Shown piece after piece: positions 15,498 through 23,772 of a stretch of 64,000 nucleotides of DNA (the stretch's first letter is position 1; each line of letters opens with the position of its first letter). The notes beneath the pieces are model-generated. The model was not told the origin of the DNA and did no database searches. It worked only from the letters and a program-made list of their open reading frames with translations. This DNA is from CAZKVJ01 sp964556225. GTDB lineage: Bacteria > Actinomycetota > Acidimicrobiia > Acidimicrobiales > Ilumatobacteraceae. Location: positions 124,001 to 188,000 of the forward strand of contig CAZKVJ010000002.1 in NCBI GenBank assembly GCA_964556225.1, in the 5' to 3' direction. Both the position numbers and the translations under genes were made by a program.

Positions 15498-17798
15498 ATG
15501 AGCACGCACGCAGACCAGGCCGAGGCCCCGACCACCTCGGGTCCCCGGCGCACCCGACCCTCGCAGGTCGTCATCGCCATCGGCATCGCCATCGGGGTCT
15601 TCACGGTGGTGTCCGGCCTCCTGCCGGGCCTCACCGGATGGGAGACCGACTCGCCGATCCACCGCGAGGTGTTCGGTGACATCCCCGCTGCGCTCAAGGT
15701 GGCCTTCTACACCCTCATCCCGGTGTTCCTCGTGTGGGGCGCGTTCCGCTTCGCGGACCGGGTGCGGAACTGGGAGCGCGGCGCCCCCGATCGGCGCAGC
15801 CTCACCCCGGACAACGCGAAGAAGCGCTTCGGCGATTTCCGCGCCGGCGTGTACATGCGGACCCTGCTGCGCGACCCGGCCGCCGGGGTCATGCACTCGC
15901 TCATCTACTTCGGCTTCCTCGTGCTGCTCGGGGTGACCACGGTGCTCGAGGTCGACCATCAGCTGCCCGAGGACCTGAAGTTCCTCCACGGCGACGTGTA
16001 CAAGGCGTACGTGCTCGTGGGCGACGCCGCCGGGCTGGTGTTCACCGCCGGCGTGGTGTGGGCGATCCTGCGCCGCTACGTGCAGCGGCCGTACCGCATC
16101 CGCCTGAAGACCCGCGGCGAGTACGCCCTCATCCTCGGGGTCCTGCTCACGCTCGGCCTCACCGGGTTCACCACCGAGATGTTCCGAATCGCCCACCTCA
16201 CGGCCGAGGGCGTCGACACCGACTACGAGAAGTGGTCGTTCATCGGGTACCCGCTGTCGCAGCTGGTCGACGGCGCCTCGGTGGACACGCTGTCCACCTG
16301 GCACCAGGCGTCGTGGATCGTCCACGTGGTGTCGTTCATCGTGTTTCTCGTCATCTTGCCCATCACGATGCTGCGCCACATGTTCACCTCCCCGCTGAAC
16401 ATGTACCTGCGCGACCGCAACCGGCCGAAGGGCGCGATGAAGCCGCTGCCGAACCTCACCGAGACCTCCCTCGAGTCGTTCGGTGCGGTGGCCATCGAGG
16501 ACTTCACCTGGAAGCAGCTGCTCGACACCGACGCCTGCACGATGTGCGGCCGCTGCACCAGCGTCTGCCCGGCCCACGCCACCGGCAAGCCGCTCGACCC
16601 CCGCGAGATCGTGCTGAAGGTCGGCGAGGTCATGGCCGCCACCGCCGAGCACGCCCTGGGTGGGTCGGTCACCCCCCCGCTCAGCGTGAAGGGCGACATC
16701 ACCGTCTCGGCCAACTCGATCTTCGAGCGGATCACACCCGAGGAGGTCTGGGCCTGCACCACCTGCCGGGCGTGCGACGAGAACTGCCCGGTGAACATCG
16801 AGATCCTCGACAAGATCCTCGACGCCCGGCGCTACCTGTCGCTGATGGAGAGCAACTTCCCGGCCGAGCTCGGCAACGCCTACCGAGCCATGGAGAACCA
16901 GGGCAACCCCTGGGGCATGAGCCAGGGTGACCGGGCCGACTGGGCGAAGGACCTCGACGTGACCGTGGTCGACCCCGGTGAGCCGTTCCCGTACGAGTAC
17001 CTCTACTGGGTCGGCTGCGCGGGCAGCTTCGACGACAAGAACAAGAAGGTCACCCAGGCGATGGCCAAGCTCCTCAAGCGGGCGGGCATCGACGTGGCGA
17101 TCCTCGGCCCGAGCGAGATGTGCACCGGCGACTCGGCGCGCCGCAGCGGCAACGAGTACCTGTTCCAGATGCTGGCCATGCCCAACATCGAGATGCTCGA
17201 CGGCATGGGCGTGAAGAAGGTCATCACCCAGTGCCCGCACTGCTTCAACGCCCTGAAGAACGAGTACCCGCAGCTCGGCGGCCACTACGAGGTCGTGCAC
17301 CACAGCCAGCTGCTCGAGCACCTCATCGAGACCGGCCGGCTCGACATGTCCATGGCCAGCCTCGAGGACCGGGTCACGTACCACGACTCGTGCTACCTCG
17401 GCCGCCACAACGACGTGTACCTGGCGCCCCGCAAGGTGGTCGCCTCGATCAAGGGCGTCGAGGTGGTCGAGATGCCCCGCAACGGCACGAAGGGCATGTG
17501 CTGCGGCGCCGGCGGGGCTCGGATGTGGATGGAGGAGTCCATCGGCGTGAAGGTCAACGACGAGCGGGCCAAGGAGGCACTGTCCACCGGCGCCACGCGA
17601 GTCGCCACCGCCTGCCCCTTCTGCTACATCATGCTCGACGACGGCGTGAAGGCGGCCGGCGCCGACGACGGCCAGGTGAAGGTCGCCGACCTCGCGGTGC
17701 ACGTGCTCGACGCGATCGAGAACGGCGAGCGCCAGCTGGCGAACCCGCCCGCCCCGCTCGGCGTCGCCGCCGATGCAGGCCCCACGGACGCCGAGTAG
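15498..17798 (+). CDS. Membrane-anchored Fe-S oxidoreductase (HdrD/GlpC-like, CCG domains)
   Basis: 766 residues. The N-terminal third has about six membrane helices of the nitrate-reductase-gamma/HdrE type. Then come two ferredoxin motifs for [4Fe-4S] clusters (CTMCGRCTSVCP near 346 and CTTCRACDENCP near 420) and two cysteine-rich CCG domains (from CAGS near 507 and CCGAGG near 668). This is the layout of mycobacterial Rv0338c-like proteins, thought to pass electrons between quinone and a thiol/disulfide or flavoprotein partner. The physiological donor is unknown. The ATG is 10 nt after a TAGCGT box. An SDR gene follows after 6 bp. Confidence 0.88.
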   Translation: MSTHADQAEAPTTSGPRRTRPSQVVIAIGIAIGVFTVVSGLLPGLTGWETDSPIHREVFGDIPAALKVAFYTLIPVFLVWGAFRFADRVRNWERGAPDRRSLTPDNAKKRFGDFRAGVYMRTLLRDPAAGVMHSLIYFGFLVLLGVTTVLEVDHQLPEDLKFLHGDVYKAYVLVGDAAGLVFTAGVVWAILRRYVQRPYRIRLKTRGEYALILGVLLTLGLTGFTTEMFRIAHLTAEGVDTDYEKWSFIGYPLSQLVDGASVDTLSTWHQASWIVHVVSFIVFLVILPITMLRHMFTSPLNMYLRDRNRPKGAMKPLPNLTETSLESFGAVAIEDFTWKQLLDTDACTMCGRCTSVCPAHATGKPLDPREIVLKVGEVMAATAEHALGGSVTPPLSVKGDITVSANSIFERITPEEVWACTTCRACDENCPVNIEILDKILDARRYLSLMESNFPAELGNAYRAMENQGNPWGMSQGDRADWAKDLDVTVVDPGEPFPYEYLYWVGCAGSFDDKNKKVTQAMAKLLKRAGIDVAILGPSEMCTGDSARRSGNEYLFQMLAMPNIEMLDGMGVKKVITQCPHCFNALKNEYPQLGGHYEVVHHSQLLEHLIETGRLDMSMASLEDRVTYHDSCYLGRHNDVYLAPRKVVASIKGVEVVEMPRNGTKGMCCGAGGARMWMEESIGVKVNDERAKEALSTGATRVATACPFCYIMLDDGVKAAGADDGQVKVADLAVHVLDAIENGERQLANPPAPLGVAADAGPTDAE

Positions 17799-17804
17799 AC
17801 GCTG

Positions 17805-18656
17805 ATGGCCGAGCGGCCCGGTCCCGTCCTCGTCACCGGGGCGAACTCGGGGATCGGGCTCGCCACCACGCTGCGGTTCGCGGCGCGCGGCTGGGAGACG
17901 TGGGGCACCGTCCGGTCCCCGCTGAAGGCCACCTCGGTGCGCCAGGCGGCGGCGAAGGCCGGCGTCGAGGATCGCGTGCACCCAGTGGTCCTCGACGTGT
18001 CCGACCACCAGGCGGTCGTCGAGCGGTGGCCGGAGCTCCCGGCGTTCCACGCCGTGGTCAACAACGCCGGCTACAGCGAGCTCGGGGCCGTCGAGGAGGT
18101 CAGCGCCGAGGATGCCCGCCGCCAGCTCGAGGTGAACCTCATCGCCCCCGCCGTCGTCGCCTCGTGCGCACTCCCGGCCATGCGCGAGCGTGGCGAGGGG
18201 CGGATCGTCATGATGTCCTCGATCGCCGGACGGGCGGCCGTGCTGCCGCTGAACGGGTGGTACCACGCCTCCAAGTTCGGACTCGAGGCGCTCTCGGACG
18301 TGCTGCGGATGGAGGTCGCCTCGTTCGGGGTGAAGGTGATCGTGGTCGAGCCCGGCTTCTTCAAGACCAACATCGAGCAGCGGGCCCGGGACAAGGCGAC
18401 CGAGCTCGAGGCCGGCGACACGCCCTACCGCGCCGCCTACGGCCGGATGCGCACCGCGGCGGATCTCATGGCGTCAGTGGCGCCGCCCCCGGATCTCGTC
18501 GCCCGGACCGTCGTCGCGGCGGTGGAGTCGCGGCGGCCGCTGAAGCGGTACCTGGTCGGCGTCGACGCCATGGCCCTGGTGGTGGGCAACACGCTGCTGC
18601 CCCGCACCGTCACCGATACCGCCGCCCGCCTCGCCGCCAACCTCCGCCACCCCTGA
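17805..18656 (+). CDS. Short-chain dehydrogenase/reductase
   Basis: 283 residues with a Rossmann fold. NAD(P)-binding GANSGIGLA near 12-20, NNAGYSELG, the catalytic Ser region MMSSIAG, and the YxxxK pair Y153/K157 (YHASK). The C-terminal part is longer than in classical SDRs and resembles the 17-beta-hydroxysteroid or retinol dehydrogenase-like branch. Substrate unknown. It starts 6 bp after the Fe-S protein, so they are probably co-transcribed. Confidence 0.87.
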   Translation: MAERPGPVLVTGANSGIGLATTLRFAARGWETWGTVRSPLKATSVRQAAAKAGVEDRVHPVVLDVSDHQAVVERWPELPAFHAVVNNAGYSELGAVEEVSAEDARRQLEVNLIAPAVVASCALPAMRERGEGRIVMMSSIAGRAAVLPLNGWYHASKFGLEALSDVLRMEVASFGVKVIVVEPGFFKTNIEQRARDKATELEAGDTPYRAAYGRMRTAADLMASVAPPPDLVARTVVAAVESRRPLKRYLVGVDAMALVVGNTLLPRTVTDTAARLAANLRHP

Positions 18657-18674
18657 CCGCCCCCGCGTCAGGGG
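18650..18674. terminator. Bidirectional hairpin between convergent genes
   Basis: CCCCTGAC (18650-18657) pairs with GTCAGGGG (18667-18674) around a 9-nt loop. The stem contains the TGA of the SDR gene and, on the other strand, the TGA of the beta-propeller gene. There is no T-tract. Confidence 0.6.
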
Positions 18675-20656
18675 AGGTCGTCGTCGGCCGTGGTGCCGGG
18701 GACGTCGAAGCGGATGTCGCCGGTCTGGTCGAGCGTCGTCAGGTCGTGGACCCGCACACCGCCGGCGCTGACCGTCACCAGACGCCCCTCGGCCACCATG
18801 GAGCGCCGGATCGGGAACCAGTGGAAGATGCCGCCCTGCTCGTCGAGCGTGTCGGCGCCGACTGTGACCACCACGGCGCTCTCGCAGCCCTTCGCGGCGC
18901 GCTCGCGAGCCCCCTCGCAGATCAGGTCCTGGGGCACCACCACGGTGGCGGTGTCCGGCCACCACAAGAAGGCGTGCGGGTCGTACGTGGCCTCGCTCGT
19001 GCCCTCCGCGAACGTCTCGGTGATCGGGAGCGTGTCGAGCAGCGTCGGCGACGCCGGATCCGACACGTCGAACAGCGACAGCTGGGTGCCGGTGATGCGA
19101 CCCGCATCGTCGCCGCTCATGCCGACCGCCACCAGGCGGCCGTCGCCGAGCGGATGGAGGTAGGTCGAGTAGCCGGGCACCTTCAGCTCGCCGGCCAGCT
19201 GCGGCTCCGTCGGGTCTGACAGGTCGAGCACGAACAGGGGGTCGACCTGGCGGAACGTCACCACGTAGCCCTGGTCACCGTGGAAGCGCACGCCTTGGAT
19301 CTGCTCGCCCCGGCCCAGCCCACGCACGGCGCCGACCTCCACCAGCTCCGACCCGTCACGTTCGAACACGTGGACGCTGGACTGCTGGTCCTCACCGAAC
19401 CCGCCGCCCTGGGTCGTGGTCGCCACCCGGAGGAACCCCTCGTGCTCGCTCAGGGAGTACTGGTTGAGCACCGTCCCGTCGACCTCGCCCGAGGCAAGGT
19501 AGGCCGCCCCGTCCGGCGCCGACAGGTCGAAGGCGTGGAGGTCGGTGTGGGGCGGCTCAGGGTTGACCGGCACGGTGTCACCGGTCAGGTCCTGGTAGCG
19601 AACGGTGCCGACGTACAGGGTGCCCTTCGAGGCGTACACCGTCTGGGAGTCGGCCACCAGCGCCGCCGCGCCGGCCACCTCCGGCTCGGCGGCACCCAGG
19701 TCCAGCGCCGCCACCCACACCACGCCGAAGCCGGAGAAGTCGCCCGGGTGGCCCACCTGCGAGCACTCGACGGCCGGCGTGAGCGCACCGATCGTGCCGT
19801 TCGGCGCCTCGTCGTAGCGGCGGGGCAGCAGGTCGTCGGCGGTCAGCTCGTCGATCACCCGCTTGTTCTCCTCCAGCGCCGCCTCCTCGGACTCCTCCGT
19901 CCCGGTGCGGGGGTACACGAAGGGGATCCGGTTCACGATCGACTGGTTCAGCACCAGCCGGGCGTGGCCATCGATCGAACGGGTGGCGAGGACCATGCCC
20001 TCGAGGTGGGTGGTGGACTGGAGCTCGAGTACGCCGTCGGTCACCGTGTACACCGCGGCCGCCGTGTCGGGTGACCCTGAGGTGTCCCAGCGCTGGGTGA
20101 CGAGCAGCAAGCGGCCGCCGGACAGGATCATCTGGTGCTCACCCTGGGGCACGTCGATCTCGCTGAGCAGCGTCGCGGTGTCGAGGTCGACGCTGCGCAG
20201 ACGGTGGTCGATCACGCTGTAGACGAAGCGCCCGTCCGTCTCGGTGAGGTCGCCCTCGTCGACGCCGAGCTCCTGGGTGTTCGTGGTCGACGTGCCGCCG
20301 TCGGCGGCGCCGGCCTCCGTGGAGCGGTCGTCGACCCCGGCCGGAGCCTCCGTGGCAGCCGGTGCCTCCGCGGCCATCACGTCCTCGACCCCGTACCAGT
20401 ACCCCCCGTCGATGCCGTACGGCGTCACCCGCTCGAGCAGGCGGGCCTTCGTCCAGTCCAGGAAGGCATCGCAGTCGTCGAACGACTCGTACGCCCTCGT
20501 CACGCGGCCGCTGCCTCCTCCACCGGTCGTGTCGGAGCCACCCGTCGAGCCCGAGCCCGGTGTCGCCGAGTCGTCCGAGGAGCAGGCGGCCACAGCAAGC
20601 GCCGCGACCGCCAGCAGCGAGGTCAGGTGGAGGGTCCGCAACGTCCGCGTCGTCAT
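18668..20656 (-). CDS. Beta-propeller domain lipoprotein
   Basis: 662 residues. A type II signal peptide ends in the lipobox AVAAC, so Cys25 is probably lipidated and the protein is anchored outside the membrane. A Ser/Thr/Gly-rich linker follows, then a large propeller of the actinobacterial family with a C-terminal beta-propeller distantly related to WD40 (Pfam Beta_propel). Recurrent signs are LGVDEGDLTETDGRFVYSV, GYVVTFRQVDPLFVLDLSDP and LHPLGDGRLVAVG. No enzymatic motif is visible; a binding or scaffold role is likely. It is monocistronic between dcd and the convergent SDR gene. Confidence 0.85.
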   Translation of the reverse strand: MTTRTLRTLHLTSLLAVAALAVAACSSDDSATPGSGSTGGSDTTGGGGSGRVTRAYESFDDCDAFLDWTKARLLERVTPYGIDGGYWYGVEDVMAAEAPAATEAPAGVDDRSTEAGAADGGTSTTNTQELGVDEGDLTETDGRFVYSVIDHRLRSVDLDTATLLSEIDVPQGEHQMILSGGRLLLVTQRWDTSGSPDTAAAVYTVTDGVLELQSTTHLEGMVLATRSIDGHARLVLNQSIVNRIPFVYPRTGTEESEEAALEENKRVIDELTADDLLPRRYDEAPNGTIGALTPAVECSQVGHPGDFSGFGVVWVAALDLGAAEPEVAGAAALVADSQTVYASKGTLYVGTVRYQDLTGDTVPVNPEPPHTDLHAFDLSAPDGAAYLASGEVDGTVLNQYSLSEHEGFLRVATTTQGGGFGEDQQSSVHVFERDGSELVEVGAVRGLGRGEQIQGVRFHGDQGYVVTFRQVDPLFVLDLSDPTEPQLAGELKVPGYSTYLHPLGDGRLVAVGMSGDDAGRITGTQLSLFDVSDPASPTLLDTLPITETFAEGTSEATYDPHAFLWWPDTATVVVPQDLICEGARERAAKGCESAVVVTVGADTLDEQGGIFHWFPIRRSMVAEGRLVTVSAGGVRVHDLTTLDQTGDIRFDVPGTTADDDLP

Positions 20657-20694
20657 GCCCGTTCGACGGCGCGATCAGCGCCGTGGTTCCGCCG

Positions 20695-21258
20695 TCAGCG
20701 GAAGTTCTCGAAGTAGCGGCTCGGCGTCGGCCCACGCTGACCCTGGTACTTCGAGCCGGTCGCCCTGCTGCCGTACGGCTCGTCCGCCGCCGTGGTCATG
20801 GTCATGAAGCTCACCTGGCCGATCTTCATGCCCGGGTAGAGCGTGATCGGCAGGCTCGCCACGTTCGCCAGCTCGAGCGTGACGTGGCCGTCGAAGCCGG
20901 CGTCGATGAAGCCGGCCGTGGAGTGGATGAGCAGCCCGAGGCGCCCCAGTGAGCTCTTCCCCTCGATGCGCGCCACGAGGTCGTCGGGCACGCCGACCCG
21001 CTCGAGCGTGGAGCCGAGCACGAACTCGCCCGGGTGCAGCATGAAGACCCCGTCGTCGGGGATCTCGATGAGCTCGGTGAGGTAGGTGAGGTCCTGCTTC
21101 ACGTCGATCACACCCGCGGTGTGGTTCCGGAACACCCGGAACAGCCCGGAGATCTTCACGTCGATCGACGAGGGCTGGATGCACGACTCGTCGAATGGGT
21201 CGATGATGATGCGCCCGGAAGCGAGCTCCTCGCGCAGCGTGCGGTCCGACAGGATCAC
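20695..21258 (-). CDS. dcd: dCTP deaminase (probably bifunctional, dUMP-forming)
   Basis: 187 residues from the GTG at 21258 (MILSDRTLRE), which matches the family N-terminus and lies 7 nt after a TAGGGT box. The enzyme deaminates dCTP; the actinobacterial type also hydrolyses the dUTP to dUMP for thymidylate synthesis. Diagnostic segments: IQPSSIDVK, EGKSSLGRLGLLIHSTAGFIDAGF, ELANVASLPITLYPGMKIGQ and the C-terminal KYQGQRGPTPSRY. It is divergent from tRNA-Gly. Confidence 0.95.
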   Translation of the reverse strand: MILSDRTLREELASGRIIIDPFDESCIQPSSIDVKISGLFRVFRNHTAGVIDVKQDLTYLTELIEIPDDGVFMLHPGEFVLGSTLERVGVPDDLVARIEGKSSLGRLGLLIHSTAGFIDAGFDGHVTLELANVASLPITLYPGMKIGQVSFMTMTTAADEPYGSRATGSKYQGQRGPTPSRYFENFR

Positions 21259-21265
21259 GGCCGGC

Positions 21266-21271
21266 ACCCTA
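21266..21271 (-). promoter_or_regulatory. -10 box of dcd, leaderless type
   Basis: TAGGGT on the minus strand lies 7 nt before the dcd GTG, with no ribosome binding site between. It supports the chosen start over upstream in-frame codons. Confidence 0.5.
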
Positions 21272-21327
21272 GTGGCCACCGGGGTGCGCACCCCGAGAGC
21301 AGCGCGCTAGCCTCTCCGGACGCCATC

Positions 21328-21401
21328 GCGGGTGTAGTTCAGAGGCAGAACATCAGCTTCCCAAGCTGAGAACGCGGGTTCGATTCCCGTCACCCGCTCC
21401 A
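21328..21401 (+). tRNA. tRNA-Gly (anticodon CCC), CCA encoded
   Basis: The cloverleaf is readable by eye. Acceptor stem GCGGGTG pairs with CACCCGC. The D arm begins AGTTCAGAGGCAGAAC. The anticodon stem TCAGC/GCTGA encloses the loop TTCCCAA with anticodon CCC, which reads GGG. The T arm is CGGGTTCGATTCCCG, the discriminator is T, and CCA (21399-21401) is encoded. A TAGCCT box at 21308-21313 is a likely -10. The CCC isoacceptor suits a high-GC genome where GGG codons are used. Confidence 0.96.
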
Positions 21402-21406
21402 CGCCC

Positions 21407-21811
21407 TCAGGGGGCGCAGCGGCGGCCGGTGACGACGGTGCTGGTGATGCGGATGAACCGATCGGCTGCGTCGTCCCGGGTCCACGGCAGCACCCCGAGC
21501 GCGCGGGCGCGAGCGAGCGTCGTCGCATCCGTCAGCTCCTCGGAGCGGCCCTGCACCAGCACACTCCAGCCGCCCACGCCCTCCGGGTCGTGCTGGTCGG
21601 CCTCGAACGCGAGCACGGCCTCGGTCGCCGCCTCGTAGAGCCGGGTCCCGGTGGCCGTCCGGAACACGACGTCGTCGTCGAGGAGCGCGAAGCGCACCGG
21701 CAGCACCACGGGGAGCGCTGAGATGCTCAGGCCGACCCGACCGATCGGCACGCTGGCGAGGAGCCGGAAGCACTCCTGTCGGTTGAGCCGCTCGAGCACC
21801 GGATCGTGCAT
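21407..21811 (-). CDS. Pyridoxamine 5'-phosphate oxidase-like, flavin split-barrel protein
   Basis: 134 residues from the ATG at 21811; a GTG at 21841 is an alternative start. Split-barrel features: LLASVPIGRVGLSISALPVVLPVRFALLDD split across the first strands, VVFRTATGTRLYEA for the flavin phosphate, and a C-terminal basic end. Such proteins bind FMN or F420 and reduce small molecules; the substrate is unknown. It ends 5 bp past the tRNA-Gly on the other strand, so the two converge. Confidence 0.8.
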   Translation of the reverse strand: MHDPVLERLNRQECFRLLASVPIGRVGLSISALPVVLPVRFALLDDDVVFRTATGTRLYEAATEAVLAFEADQHDPEGVGGWSVLVQGRSEELTDATTLARARALGVLPWTRDDAADRFIRITSTVVTGRRCAP

Positions 21812-21888
21812 TGGCCGAGGATCGGCTCCACCAACCCTCACTCGCTAGGGCCGTTGGTCCCACGAGCCCATGTGCTGGACTCGTCGCC

Positions 21889-22263
21889 ATGGTACGGATC
21901 CTCGGCCTCGACCACCTCGTGCTGCGCTGCCGGAACGTCGAGACCACGCTCGTGTGGTACCAGCACCACCTCGGTCTCGCCGCCGAGCGCCTCGAGCAGT
22001 GGCGCGCCGGCCAGGCACCCTTCCCGTCGCTGCGTGTCGACGCGACCACCATCATCGACCTCGTCCACGGCGAGGTGGACGGGCCGGGCCACGTCGACCA
22101 CCTGTGCCTCGTCCTGTCCCCAGAGGACCTCGCCGCGGTGCGCCATGGCGGCGAGCTCGAGATCGTCGCCGCCGGCGAGCGGTTCGGGGCCCAGGGCACG
22201 GCGAGCGCGATCTACGTCCGTGATCCCGACGGACTCGTGGTCGAGCTGCGGGCGTACGGCTGA
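21889..22263 (+). CDS. VOC family protein
   Basis: 124 residues. Metal-site positions are H9 (LDHLVLR), a second His in VDHLCLV near 71, and a Glu in LVVELRAYG close to the C-terminus. The length matches single-chain glyoxalase-like dimers, and the domain boundaries resemble the biphenyl-diol dioxygenase-like/virulence-type small VOC proteins. Substrate unknown. It is divergent from the flavin split-barrel gene, and a truncated second VOC frame follows 70 bp later. Confidence 0.85.
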   Translation: MVRILGLDHLVLRCRNVETTLVWYQHHLGLAAERLEQWRAGQAPFPSLRVDATTIIDLVHGEVDGPGHVDHLCLVLSPEDLAAVRHGGELEIVAAGERFGAQGTASAIYVRDPDGLVVELRAYG

Positions 22264-22333
22264 TCGCGGCCACCGGGCCCACCCCCGCCGGCGCGGGTAC
22301 ATTCGCACCAGGCCGATTCGAGGAGCGACGCGG

Positions 22334-22468
22334 ATGCCGATCACCAGGGGGTTCAACCATGTCGCCACCCTGACCGCTGATCTCGGCCGGCTGGTGCGGT
22401 TGTACCAGGACGCCTTCGACGCCACCATCGACCAGTTCGGCCAGCTGGTGTGTCCCGGCGACGGATGA
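22334..22468 (+). pseudogene. Truncated VOC protein (first 44 residues)
   Basis: A good ribosome binding site (GAGGAG) precedes an ATG. The frame begins MPITRGFNHVATLTADLGRL and VRLYQDAFDATI, a typical first module of a VOC protein with its metal His, then ends after PGDG. The remaining 80 or more residues are missing. The stop overlaps the nhaA ATG (ATGA at 22465-22468), so the remnant may now only serve to load ribosomes onto nhaA. Confidence 0.65.
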
Positions 22469-23772
22469 CCGAGCCGCGCCTGCCCACGAGCACCGACCGA
22501 CGACCGGACGAGCCGTCCGGCGTCCAGGTCATCCGCCCGCTCGTCGACTTCCTGCACACCGAGGCAGCCGGTGGGGTGGTGCTCGTCGTCGCCACCGTCG
22601 TGGCGCTGGTGTGGGCCAACTCCCCGTGGAAGGAGTCGTACTTCGACCTCTGGCACACGCACCTCACCATCAGCCTGGGCGAGCGCACGCTCGACCTCGA
22701 CCTCCAGGAGTGGGTCAACGACGCGCTGATGACGATCTTCTTCTTCGTCGTCGGCCTGGAGATCAAGCGCGAGCTGGTGGAGGGTGAGCTGCGCGAGCCC
22801 CGCCGGGCGATCCTCCCGGCGATCGCCGCGCTCGGGGGGATGGTGGTGCCCGCACTCGTCTACACCGCGCTGAACGCCGGCGGTGACGGATCGCGGGGCT
22901 GGGGCATCCCCATGGCCACCGACATCGCGATGGCCGTCGGCGTGCTGAGCCTGTTCGGCAGCAGGATCGCGCCGTCGCTGAAGCTGTTCCTCCTCACGCT
23001 GGCCATCGTCGACGACATCGGGGCGATCCTCGTGATCGCCGTCTTCTACTCCGAGCGCATCCACATCGGGCCGCTCGAGCTGGCTCTGATCGCCGCCGCG
23101 CTGATCCTGACGATGCGCCGCCTCGGGGTGCGTCACATCGGGATCTACCTCGTGGCCGGGGCGGCGATGTGGCTGGCGCTGCACGAGTCGGGGCTGCACG
23201 CCACGCTGGTCGGCGTGGCGCTCGGCTTGATGACGCCGACCCGCCCGATCCGCCAGCGGGAGCTGGTCGACATCGACGCGCTCACCGACCTGTCAAGTGC
23301 CGGGGCCGCCCACGCCACCACGGTGATGGCTCGCGAGTCCGTCTCGGTGGTCGAGTGGCTCGAGCACCGGCTCCACCCGTGGACCAGCTTCGCGATCGTG
23401 CCCCTGTTCGCCCTGGCCAACGCCGGCATCACGGTCAGCTCCGACATGCTCTCCGACGCCGCCACCTCACCCATCACCCTGGGCGTCGTGATCGGGCTCG
23501 TGGCCGGCAAGACGGTCGGGATCACCGGCGCCACGTGGCTCGCCGTGCGCCTCCGCGTCGGCGTGCTCCCGGAGGGTGCCTCCTGGCGCAGCGTCGTCGG
23601 TGTCGGTGCGCTGGGAGGGATCGGCTTCACCGTGTCGATCTTCGTCGCCGGGTTGGCCTTCGACACCCCGGCCGCACAGGACGAGGCGAAGATCGGCATC
23701 CTCGTGGCCTCGATGCTGGCGGCCGGGATCGGCGCCGCCATCCTCGGCCGGCGGTTCAGCCGCCCAGGCTGA
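22465..23772 (+). CDS. nhaA: Na+/H+ antiporter NhaA
   Basis: 435 residues, about twelve membrane helices. NhaA exchanges two protons for one sodium ion at the cytoplasmic membrane and supports pH and salt homeostasis. The transport-site pair is visible in LAIVDDIGAILVIA. Family segments include FFFVVGLEIKRELVEGEL, PMATDIAMAVGVL and GALGGIGFTVSIFVAGLAF. The start ATG overlaps the stop of the truncated VOC frame; GTG at 22450 is an alternative. It converges with and overlaps the GGDEF/EAL gene by 17 bp. Confidence 0.95.
   Translation: MTEPRLPTSTDRRPDEPSGVQVIRPLVDFLHTEAAGGVVLVVATVVALVWANSPWKESYFDLWHTHLTISLGERTLDLDLQEWVNDALMTIFFFVVGLEIKRELVEGELREPRRAILPAIAALGGMVVPALVYTALNAGGDGSRGWGIPMATDIAMAVGVLSLFGSRIAPSLKLFLLTLAIVDDIGAILVIAVFYSERIHIGPLELALIAAALILTMRRLGVRHIGIYLVAGAAMWLALHESGLHATLVGVALGLMTPTRPIRQRELVDIDALTDLSSAGAAHATTVMARESVSVVEWLEHRLHPWTSFAIVPLFALANAGITVSSDMLSDAATSPITLGVVIGLVAGKTVGITGATWLAVRLRVGVLPEGASWRSVVGVGALGGIGFTVSIFVAGLAFDTPAAQDEAKIGILVASMLAAGIGAAILGRRFSRPG

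Noticed and set aside
15069..18266. A 1065-codon leftward frame across the Fe-S protein and SDR genes
   Set aside because: It spans three well-supported rightward genes, is rich in His, Arg and Gly, and has no recognisable domain.
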